Shown here one piece after another: positions 38,734-45,382 of a stretch of DNA of 64,000 bases (position 1 is its first letter; every line of letters starts with the position of its first letter). The notes under the pieces are model-generated. The model was not told where the DNA came from, did not search any database, and saw only the letters and a list, made by a program, of their open reading frames with translations. Location: contig NZ_JADPJL010000001.1 of assembly GCF_023073415.1 (NCBI RefSeq), forward strand, positions 62,001-126,000. Direction: 5' to 3'. Both the position numbers and the translations under genes were made by a program. The DNA is from Bradyrhizobium sp. 190 (GTDB taxonomy: Bacteria; Pseudomonadota; Alphaproteobacteria; Rhizobiales; Xanthobacteraceae).

Positions 38734-39003
38734 AGTGATGATTCTCCGGTTGGTTCCTCCGGAAACGTGTGAGCAAACGAGCCTTATGGCCCGGCTGCCA
38801 CCGGACGGCCTTTTGAGCCATGTTTCCGTGTGAGATGGCGCGCTGTATAGCCGGATTCCAGCCAGAAGCAAGGAAATAAGGCCGGATTCCAAGCCGGCCA
38901 CCAGTCGGTTGGACCAGTCGCGTCCCCAATGCCGGCGGCCCCCCGGAACGGCCTCCTAAAACCGGCCTAACGGGCCAAAAGAACCCAGAAAACCGCACTT
39001 CCC
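38734..39003. other. Intergenic: rpsB leader and promoter region
   Basis: This non-coding stretch separates the divergent rpsB and LysR genes. It contains two copies of GCCGGATTCCA (38850-38860 and 38881-38891), a GC-rich inverted segment near 38890, and GGAGGAACC upstream of rpsB. No open frame with a ribosome binding site was seen. Confidence 0.5.
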
Positions 39004-39026
39004 GCATAATGGTATCCAGATTATAC
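39004..39026. promoter_or_regulatory. Dyad upstream of the LysR gene (putative operator)
   Basis: GCATAAT-N9-ATTATAC is a near-palindrome with one mismatch, ending 9 bases before the LysR start codon. A matching dyad (GCATAAT-N10-ATTATGC) lies before the downstream ABM gene. Two similar dyads at a regulator and its neighbour suggest a shared operator. Confidence 0.55.
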
Positions 39027-39035
39027 TCCAAACGC

Positions 39036-39935
39036 ATGAATCTACAGGACATCGAAGCCTTTGTTGCAGTCGCCGAAGCGGGCTCCGTCAACCGCGCGGC
39101 CGCCCGGCTCAATTTGACCCAGCCGGCGACAACCCGGCGCATCCAGAATTTCGAAGCCGCCATCGGCGGCGCCCCACTGTTCAACCGGGCCGTGAAGCCG
39201 GCAGCGTTGACCTCGCTCGGCAGCCACGTGCTGGAGCGTTGCAGGCGGGTGCTCACCGCCGTTTCGGAGCTCGAAGCCTGCACTGCGAAGGCCGCTGATC
39301 CCGCGGGCCATTTGAAAGCAGGCGTGGCGCACGGCCTGGGAGATATCGTCATGACCACGCCGCTCGATGCGGTTCGGCGCACGTTCCCGCGGATCCGGCT
39401 ACAGGTCAGTTCGCACTGGAGCACATTTCTTATCGAGGATGTCCGCAGCGGCGGACTCGATTGCGCTGTTGGTCTGCTGACCGAGGCTCATGCGGTCCCG
39501 CCCGGTGTGAGCGCCATTGCGCTGGGCCCCGAACAAGTCGTCATCGTTGCGCCGGCCAAACTGCCGGCAAAGCTCGGCGGCCAGCCCTGGCGGCTGCGCG
39601 ATCTCGCGGACAAGGAATGGTTCCTGAATCCGCCGGGGTGCGGCTGCCGTGCCGCTCTGGTGAAAGCTTTCGACCGGCTGCAGCTTCCCCTTCACATCGC
39701 GGCTGAGGTTTTCGGCGAGGACCTTCAACTGTCGCTGCTTACCCAAAGCGGCGGCTTGGGTTTGGTGCCGCGGCGCCTGTTCGAACACAGCCCGCACCGT
39801 CAGGCGTTGCAGATCCTGGACGTGCCGGACTTCGTTCTGCCCGCGACCGTCTCTTTGGTCCGCAGCGCCTCGCCCGGTCGCTTCGATCCCGTGCTCGGAC
39901 TGCTCGAGAGCGAACTCAGGGCCAAATTCAACTAG
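39036..39935 (+). CDS. LysR-family transcriptional regulator
   Basis: The ATG at 39036 gives 299 residues; the upstream ATG at 39009 lies inside the dyad and is unlikely. The N-terminal helix-turn-helix (MNLQDIEAFVAVAEAGSVNRAAARLNLTQPATTRRIQNFE) is typical of LysR. The C-terminal co-inducer domain follows (GLGDIVMTTPLDAVRRTFPRIRL onward), with an unusual CGC (PPGCGCRAAL) that could be redox-sensitive or structural. No ligand can be named. Its probable target is the ABM-domain gene that follows on the same strand, which has a matching dyad. Confidence 0.9.
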   Translation: MNLQDIEAFVAVAEAGSVNRAAARLNLTQPATTRRIQNFEAAIGGAPLFNRAVKPAALTSLGSHVLERCRRVLTAVSELEACTAKAADPAGHLKAGVAHGLGDIVMTTPLDAVRRTFPRIRLQVSSHWSTFLIEDVRSGGLDCAVGLLTEAHAVPPGVSAIALGPEQVVIVAPAKLPAKLGGQPWRLRDLADKEWFLNPPGCGCRAALVKAFDRLQLPLHIAAEVFGEDLQLSLLTQSGGLGLVPRRLFEHSPHRQALQILDVPDFVLPATVSLVRSASPGRFDPVLGLLESELRAKFN

Positions 39936-39945
39936 TCATTTTCAC

Positions 39946-39969
39946 GCATAATCATAATAGAGATTATGC
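39946..39969. promoter_or_regulatory. Dyad between LysR gene and ABM gene (putative operator)
   Basis: GCATAATC and GATTATGC form perfect 8-base arms around an 8-base AT-rich spacer, 79 bases before the ABM gene start. The AT-rich context suggests overlap with a promoter. Confidence 0.6.
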
Positions 39970-40048
39970 ATTTGATTTATTTTGAGAGCGATCGCACGTT
40001 CGCGCCAGACAGATCGATTTTCGGTCCGGTCAGAACAGGAGCTCGTCG

Positions 40049-40378
40049 ATGATCATTACCGTGTTTCGAACCCGAATGAACCCCGGGGTCCAGGAAGAAT
40101 ATGGTCCGATGGCGAAGCAAATGAGCGAGCTTGCTCAAGCGGTCCCCGGTTACATTTCGCACAAGGGCTTCGTCGCCGAAGACGGAGAACGCGTGACCAT
40201 CGTTGAATTCGAGTCCGAGGAGGCTTTGCGCACCTGGCAGATCCACCCCGAACACGGAAAGGCCAAGCGGCGCGGCATTGAAAGCTTCTTCAGCGACTAC
40301 AAGTTTCAAATCTGCAGCGTAATCCGGGGCCGGTCATGGACGGCAAAGCGCAAGGCGAAGGCCGAGGTCTCCGCATGA
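40049..40378 (+). CDS. Antibiotic biosynthesis monooxygenase (ABM) domain protein
   Basis: The 109-residue protein starts at an ATG with AGGAG at 7-base spacing. The ABM/EthD-like ferredoxin fold is shown by MIITVFRTRMNPGVQEEYGP, MSELAQAVPGYISHKGFVAEDGERVTIVEFESEEALRTWQIHPEH. Such proteins are cofactor-free monooxygenases or small-molecule binding proteins. It lies downstream of a LysR gene with a dyad between, suggesting inducible control, and overlaps a possible 36-codon membrane peptide by 4 bases. Confidence 0.85.
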   Translation: MIITVFRTRMNPGVQEEYGPMAKQMSELAQAVPGYISHKGFVAEDGERVTIVEFESEEALRTWQIHPEHGKAKRRGIESFFSDYKFQICSVIRGRSWTAKRKAKAEVSA

Positions 40379-40485
40379 TCGCATCGCCAGCGTTGCTCGA
40401 TCATCTCACAGTGGCGGCGCTGACGCTTGTCTTGATTGTCGGCTTGAACATCTCGTTATCGAGCATCCTGACAGTGTTCGCTTAA
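40375..40485 (+). CDS. Putative 36-residue single-pass membrane peptide
   Basis: An ATG overlapping the stop of the ABM gene (ATGA) opens 36 codons ending in TAA. The sequence is MIASPALLDHLTVAALTLVL followed by more hydrophobic residues to the end, one predicted membrane helix. The overlap suggests translational coupling. It is short, so chance occurrence cannot be excluded. Confidence 0.4.
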   Translation: MIASPALLDHLTVAALTLVLIVGLNISLSSILTVFA

Positions 40486-40612
40486 CCACGGCGCTCGATC
40501 CGATTTTTTCCGATACTCGTGTCACGATTACCCACGGCGCCACGATTCGGCTGCGAGCCTCGATCCGAACGCCGGATGGCCTGCGCGAACTGACCGAGGC
40601 CCGGGCAAAGCC

Positions 40613-40715
40613 CTACAAGCTCTGGACGTCAACCACGTCGGGCACCGCCTGGATCGAGCCCGCAACCTGTGGCGAGGCCTTGAAACGGAAGCGGCGCGAA
40701 AGCTTCATTTCGACG
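40613..40715 (-). pseudogene. Detached copy of the dnaE 3' end
   Basis: Read on the minus strand, this segment encodes EMKLSRRFRFKASPQVAGSI then QAVPDVVDVQSL and a TAG stop. That matches the C-terminus of the full dnaE at 45383-48892 (EMKLPGRFKVSPQIAGAI, KAVAGVVDVQTL), with DNA similarity over about 100 bases, a 6-base insertion and the same stop. It has no start of its own and lies directly downstream of the caspase-like gene, in a different frame. It is a duplicated remnant in the same orientation as dnaE. Confidence 0.85.
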
Positions 40716-40718
40716 CCA

Positions 40719-43091
40719 TCAGCATCGGGCACCCGGCGGGCACCCCCTGGCCGCAGCCGGCGGAGGCGCAGCACGCGCTGGTGGCGGTGGAGCAGCCATC
40801 CGGGGCGGCGGCGGTGCGGCCATCCTTGGTGGAGGCGGCGGCGCTGCCATCCGCGGCGGTGGCGGGGGCGGTGCAGCCATCCTTGGCGGAGGCGGCGCGG
40901 CCATACGTGCCGGTGGCGGAGACGGCGCGGCCATCCTCGGTGCAGGCGGCGGCGCTGCCATCCTCGGCGGTGGTGGTGCCGGAGCGACGCGGGCTGCCGG
41001 TGGTGGTGGTGGCCTTGCCACATGCACCGAAGACGGGGGCGGCGGAGCTCGCCGTAGCTCGGGCTGCAATTGAGGTTTCGGGGCAACCGTAGCGGTGGGC
41101 TTTGGCGGCGCGGCGACGCCGGGCGGCGGGGCTACGACCCTTTGCTGGCCTGCCGGAGCTGCGGGAGCAACTGCCCCGATAGCGGGCCTTGAGCCGGTAG
41201 CTGCGCCGGGCGCGGCCGGAGCCGCCGACCCCGGACGCGTTGCGCCCGGTGCAAGCCTTGCGTTCGGATTGACTGCGCCTGGCGATACTGCTGCGCTCGG
41301 AGGCGCGGGTGGCGCGCCCCTGGCGCCTGGAACCGGCAGAGCGTTGGTCCTTGGCAAAGGCTGGGTCGAAGGCAATGCGCTTGGCGCATTGGCCGGCTGC
41401 GTCGCGTTCGGCCTTCTGGTCTGCCCCGCCGGAGCGCCGGGCAAGTTAGCCCTCACGGCAGGATTGATCGTGGCACTCGGCGGTACCGGCGCTTTGCCCT
41501 GCTGGATCAGCGTGGCCCTTTGCGCGACCGCAGGCGGCAGCACGGGTGTGGCGCCACCCTGCCCCGGCGCCACCGGGGCGCCGGGGCGTCCGATAGCCTT
41601 GGCGTCACGTCCGGCACCAGGTCTGTCCGCAGGCACGGCCTGCTGCGGCGGCCTGTTGATCACGTTGTTGATGACGGCCCTGTTGTGGATATTGGCATAG
41701 ATGATGTTGTTCGGCGGCGGCGCCACATAACGCGGAGGCCTCACATAGACCGGTATCGGCACAAAGATCGGCTGCGGCAGGATGAACAGCCCGATCGGCG
41801 CCGGCGGTGGCTCCAAGATCACGAAATCATCCGGCGGCGGCGGCAGGTAGTAGATCGGCGCCGGTGGCGGCGGGACAAAATCGAACTCGGGATCGCCGAA
41901 GGCGAGCACCGGTCGATCGATATAGATGAACTCTTCCGGCGGCGGCGGCGGCACGTCGTAGTCGATGACGTCAAAGGTTGGCGGCGGCTCCAGCGCCGCG
42001 GTGAGAATGGCAAGCCGGCGGCGCGCGTCGGCCGCATGGGGCCCGCGCGGGTAGCGTTGCAGATACGACCAGTAGGCGTTCGGGGTGTCGGCGCGGTAGG
42101 TGCGGCGCCAGGTGATCGCTTCGCGCCGCGCCGCCGCGATCGCCCTCACCCGCTTCGCCATCGGATCGTCGGGATAGGCGCTGAGAAAATCCTCGTAGGC
42201 CGGCAGCGTGTCGCGCTCCAGCGCCGCGGCGTAGGCGTCCTGCACGCCGAGATCGCGGATCGGCTTGCTGCGGATGGCGGCGACCTGATCCGGCGGCGTA
42301 GCTGCGGGCGCATCCGGTGCGCGCTCGAAGAACGTGAAGGCCGCATCGACCTTCTGGCTGTCCCAGGGCACCTGCGCGCCCTTGCTTGCCTCGTTGACGC
42401 GAAGCCGCAGGCGATTGAAGACCTCCGGCAGCGGCAATCCGCCGGTCCGGATCATCTCGGCCAGCGACTGGGCGTAGATGCCGTACGGTCCCTGCTCGGC
42501 CGGCGCCACGGTTCCGGGCGCCGCGTTGAACGCAATCAGCATGTGCGGGTCCGCTTCGACCAAAGCCAGACCGCTTGCGATCTGCCCGTTGACGAAAGGC
42601 TGCTGCCGCGCCGCGTCCAGCACGACTATACCGGCCTTCAGCGGCAGCGAGGCGAGCTGACGGATGTAGTCGCCGGTCCGCAGCGCCTCGATCGGAACAT
42701 CGGTATCGCGGTTGATCGCGGAATCGACCGGCACGAAATAGTTCTCGCCCGCCAGTTGCAGCCCGTAACCGGCCAGATACACCATCGCGACCGTATCCGG
42801 CCCCGAGCTTTCGGCTTTTTGGATGAAGTCGCGAAAGCTTTTGCGCAGCGTGTCGCCATCGAGATCGCGCGCGCCGATCACATCGAAGCCGGCCGCCTGC
42901 AAGGTTTGCGCGATCAGGCCGGCATCGTTGGCCGCCGTCGCAAGCGGCGACTTCGCATAGGCGGCATTGCCGACCACCAGCGCAATGCGCTTTTCCGGCT
43001 GCTGCGCGGCGGCGGTGTCCAAATGTCCCGCCAAGCCTGATATCGCGACGAGACACACCGAGAGGATCGACAAACTTCTTGCTAACCGCAT
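40719..43091 (-). CDS. Caspase-like (C14) protein lacking catalytic His and Cys, Pro/Ala-rich tail
   Basis: The start MRLARSLSILSVCLVAISGL at 43091 follows AGGGTGGG and gives 790 residues with a signal peptide. The caspase fold (EKRIALVVGNAAYAKSPLAT to about residue 290) is clear. However, the catalytic His position of GHG is Tyr109 (YLAGYGLQLAGENYFVPVD) and the Cys of DACR is Ala161 (VVLDAARQQPF), so it should be proteolytically inactive. A tetratricopeptide-like helical region (residues about 300-400) follows, then a very long Pro/Ala-rich tail with YYLPPPPDD and repeated RMAAPPPP units. Export to the periplasm is inferred. A scaffolding or binding role is more likely than proteolysis. Confidence 0.88.
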   Translation of the reverse strand: MRLARSLSILSVCLVAISGLAGHLDTAAAQQPEKRIALVVGNAAYAKSPLATAANDAGLIAQTLQAAGFDVIGARDLDGDTLRKSFRDFIQKAESSGPDTVAMVYLAGYGLQLAGENYFVPVDSAINRDTDVPIEALRTGDYIRQLASLPLKAGIVVLDAARQQPFVNGQIASGLALVEADPHMLIAFNAAPGTVAPAEQGPYGIYAQSLAEMIRTGGLPLPEVFNRLRLRVNEASKGAQVPWDSQKVDAAFTFFERAPDAPAATPPDQVAAIRSKPIRDLGVQDAYAAALERDTLPAYEDFLSAYPDDPMAKRVRAIAAARREAITWRRTYRADTPNAYWSYLQRYPRGPHAADARRRLAILTAALEPPPTFDVIDYDVPPPPPEEFIYIDRPVLAFGDPEFDFVPPPPAPIYYLPPPPDDFVILEPPPAPIGLFILPQPIFVPIPVYVRPPRYVAPPPNNIIYANIHNRAVINNVINRPPQQAVPADRPGAGRDAKAIGRPGAPVAPGQGGATPVLPPAVAQRATLIQQGKAPVPPSATINPAVRANLPGAPAGQTRRPNATQPANAPSALPSTQPLPRTNALPVPGARGAPPAPPSAAVSPGAVNPNARLAPGATRPGSAAPAAPGAATGSRPAIGAVAPAAPAGQQRVVAPPPGVAAPPKPTATVAPKPQLQPELRRAPPPPSSVHVARPPPPPAARVAPAPPPPRMAAPPPAPRMAAPSPPPARMAAPPPPRMAAPPPPPPRMAAPPPPPRMAAPPPPRMAAPPPPARAAPPPAAARGCPPGARC
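40722..41021. repeat. Low-complexity tandem repeats coding for RMAAPPPP units
   Basis: About 100 codons at the 3' end of the caspase-like gene consist of imperfect units of MAAPPPPR type, at least seven in a row. Such GC-rich repeats are prone to slippage, so unit number may vary between strains. Confidence 0.8.
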
Positions 43092-43331
43092 GGATCCCAC
43101 CCTGTCGCCGCCCGCGCTGTATGAAACGCGCGTTGAGATGAACATTTCTTGAATAATTGCGCTCTCAGCAAGGCATCGCGCCTCTGCTCCGCCGGTTCCC
43201 GCACCGAAATTCGGATTGTCGCGGCCTTCCGGCGGGCGTATCCTGAAGTCTGTCGTGTTCGCCCGCATCGTGAGGCGACTGCGCGAGTTCCTCCCGGTGT
43301 GCGGATTGCTCATGCAATGGAGGAAATCGCC

Positions 43332-43799
43332 ATGACCGTTTCCCCGACCCTGCAGAAGTACCTGGATCAGAGCGTCACCTACGACGTGATCCCTCATGCC
43401 CCTACGATGTCATCAACACGCACGGCCGAGGCTTGCCACGTGCCGGGCGAGGCGCTGGCCAAGGCCGTCGTGCTGCGCCGTGACGGCGGTTACATGATGG
43501 CCGTTCTTCCGGCCTCCCATCACCTGCATCTGTCGGCCCTGAAAAGTCAGCTCGGCCACAAGGTCGACCTGGCGAGCGAAGACGAAATCGAACGGCTGTT
43601 CGAGGACTGCGAGCGCGGGGCCATACCACCGCTCGGCGAGTGCTACGGGCTGGACGTCATCGTCGACAACAGCATCGATGCGCGACGGGAAATCTACCTG
43701 GAAGCCGGCGATCATGCCACGCTGATCCGTATGGACGGCGATCAATTCGCGCGACTGACGGCGAAGGCCTGGCGCGGCCACTTCAGCACGCACGATTGA
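43332..43799 (+). CDS. YbaK/ProX-type aminoacyl-tRNA deacylase
   Basis: The start MTVSPTLQKYLDQSVTYDVI at 43332 has GGAGG at 8-base spacing and gives 155 residues. The YbaK/INS domain is shown by YDVIPHAPTMSSTRTAEACHVPGEALAKAVVLRRDGG and a conserved GAIPPLGECYGLDVIVD. Members hydrolyse mischarged Pro-, Cys- or Ala-tRNA in trans. Since the ProRS in this window is the short form without an internal editing domain, a trans-editing role is plausible. It is divergent from the caspase-like gene. Confidence 0.88.
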   Translation: MTVSPTLQKYLDQSVTYDVIPHAPTMSSTRTAEACHVPGEALAKAVVLRRDGGYMMAVLPASHHLHLSALKSQLGHKVDLASEDEIERLFEDCERGAIPPLGECYGLDVIVDNSIDARREIYLEAGDHATLIRMDGDQFARLTAKAWRGHFSTHD

Positions 43800-43922
43800 G
43801 GCCGCTCGTGCCGCCGGCTGCGCCGCGGCGGTCGCGTGACTTCAAGCAGGACGCCCCGCACCCGTTCGCGGTCGAACGGGCGCGAGCCGTTTGGGAGAAT
43901 TCGATCGCAAGAGGCCGCCGCT

Positions 43923-44342
43923 TCAATGATGGGCCGCAACGCTCTTCACGTACCCGGACACCAAATCGCCTGACGTAGAATGGCTGATGTCACCCAGGCT
44001 GATCATGCCGACCATCCGCTTGTTCTTGTTGATCACCGGCAACCTGCGGACTTTCAGCGTCTCCATGTGATGCACCGCTTTCGCAAGATCATCGTCCTCC
44101 CGGCAGCAATGAATGCCTTCGGTCATCACGTCGCTGGCCTTGGCGCGGCTGGCATCGAAACCGTTGCCAGCAAGCCCTTTGCAGACGATGTCGCGATCAG
44201 TAACCATCCCGACCAGCTTGTCGTCCTCGCCGATCGGAATGCAGCCGATATCATGCGCTCGCATCAGTTTCGCGATTTCGGTAATCGGCGTGTCGGGGCT
44301 GACCCAGTCGACGCCCTTGTGCATCGCGTCTTTGACTTTCAT
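43923..44342 (-). CDS. Tandem CBS-domain protein
   Basis: The start MKVKDAMHKGVDWVSPDTPI at 44342 follows GGAGAT and gives 139 residues. It consists almost wholly of two CBS domains (first: ...LMRAHDIGCIPIGEDDKLVGMVTDRDI; second: ASDVMTEGIHCCREDDDLAKAVHHMETLKVRRLPVINKNKRMVGMIS). Stand-alone CBS pairs bind adenine nucleotides and sense energy state. No fused effector domain exists, and no partner gene is adjacent. Confidence 0.92.
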   Translation of the reverse strand: MKVKDAMHKGVDWVSPDTPITEIAKLMRAHDIGCIPIGEDDKLVGMVTDRDIVCKGLAGNGFDASRAKASDVMTEGIHCCREDDDLAKAVHHMETLKVRRLPVINKNKRMVGMISLGDISHSTSGDLVSGYVKSVAAHH

Positions 44343-44701
44343 GGCGGATCTCCGTTGCTGCGATTTCAGTGGTATCCACGTGATGCAGAACAGTTTCCCC
44401 CTCGATACGACTATACGACGGATCAGTCGGGACGGCATCGCAAAAGCAATGACAACTTCTTGAAACCAGAAGAGGCCGAGCAAATTTTCATTGCTTCAAG
44501 AACCCTCATGACGCGCTTGGATTTCGGCACGACCTTCGTCGCAACCGATCCCGATGGCCATCGCCTGCGCGTGTTCGTTCCGGCGGCGGCATGAGCAAGA
44601 ACTAGCGGTTGCTTCCGGCGAACATGTTCGCATCGGGCCGGAGCAACGGCTTCATGCAGGTCTGTCACGGCAAGGCCGCGCCGGCCTATCCACGGCCGGC
44701 G
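44343..44701. other. Gene-poor gap with a possible VOC-protein remnant
   Basis: This 359-bp stretch has no complete gene. At 44509-44594 (+) a 28-codon frame reads MTRLDFGTTFVATDPDGHRL then RVFVPAAA, resembling the final strand of a glyoxalase/VOC domain (DPDGHRLRVF). The frame extends upstream to about 44450 without other VOC features, so this is at most a relic. A perfect inverted repeat ends the region at 44678-44702. Confidence 0.4.
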
Positions 44702-44702
44702 C
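44678..44702. other. Perfect 9-bp inverted repeat at the end of 44702-44968
   Basis: GCGCCGGCC and GGCCGGCGC flank a 7-base loop, touching the stop codon of the minus-strand gene. No T-run follows on that strand. It may act as a 3' stabilising hairpin. Confidence 0.55.
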
Positions 44703-44968
44703 TATTGGGCCAGCTTCAGCTCCGCAATGGTTGTTCTCGCGGCCGCCTCGTCCAGCGGAAAAAAGTCGATCGGCCCGGGATTGTCATAGCCCGAGGTAAA
44801 TGCGGTGCCGAGCGCCAGCCCCAACAATCCGCCTCCGGTTCCGGCCGCGGTGGCCATCATGGCGTTTTTTCTCTTACTTGTCCGCGCCACGAAGAATTGA
44901 GTCTGGCCAGCCTGGGCCGTGATTTCGTGCCGTGTCACGCCCGGGAACGCGGCCTCGGTAGCCGTCAT
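44702..44968 (-). pseudogene. C-terminal half of a split DUF2846-like lipoprotein
   Basis: This 88-codon frame begins MTATEAAFPGVTRHEITAQA and continues GQTQFFVARTSKRKNAMMAT, then a Gly-rich hydrophobic segment (GTGGGLLGLALGTAF). It has no signal sequence. Its start overlaps the stop of the next entry by 4 bases. The two halves read together as one DUF2846-type protein (PNGKHE | TATEAAFPG ... AGQTQFFV), so a one-base frameshift is likely. True separate coupled genes are the alternative. Confidence 0.55.
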
Positions 44969-45261
44969 TCATGCTTGCCGTTTGGACGATCGGCGAAGGC
45001 GAAGGTGCCGGTCTTGAGGCCGATCATCGGCGTTCCATCGAGCTGAACGTCCCACGCCCCATCGACGATGCCGCCAAAGCCTTTTTCGCGTAGCACCACG
45101 ATACGTGCGTGCCCTGCTTTCGGCGGGCCCACCTTCCGCGCTATCGCCGCGTAATCCAGCCCGTCTCTTTGGGTCTCACAGCCGCCCAGCAGCAAGACCG
45201 AAATCAGTAACGCCACGCCCCGCCAAAACACATTACGCCCCAAAATCCATTCCCCGGCCAT
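44965..45261 (-). pseudogene. N-terminal half of a split DUF2846-like lipoprotein
   Basis: The 98-codon frame starts with a lipoprotein signal (VALLISVLLLGGCETQRDG, lipobox LGGC). It continues with GHARIVVLREKGFGGIVDGA then WDVQLDGTPMIGLKTGTF, the first strands of DUF2846, and stops at PNGKHE where that domain normally continues. The missing half lies in the adjacent frame. An outer-membrane lipoprotein is inferred if the gene is intact in relatives. Confidence 0.6.
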
Positions 45262-45332
45262 TCTCTAGCCAAAGCTCGAAATGGTTGCAACTGCGCTGGC
45301 GTTTCCGCGCCCGCAAAATCACAGGTTGTCAT

Positions 45333-45354
45333 CAAAATGCAACGAGCGCGTTGC
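45333..45354 (-). terminator. Possible terminator after dnaE
   Basis: On the minus strand TGCAACG pairs with CGTTGCA across a 4-base loop and is followed by TTTT, 28 bases after the dnaE stop. The stem is short, so efficiency may be modest. Confidence 0.5.
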
Positions 45355-45382
45355 ACTTTGGGGTTGCAAAATCCGCGACGGC

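Noticed and set aside
41520..43040. 506-codon plus-strand frame opposite the caspase-like gene
   Set aside because: Arg/His/Asp-rich antisense of a clearly recognisable protein, without a ribosome binding site.
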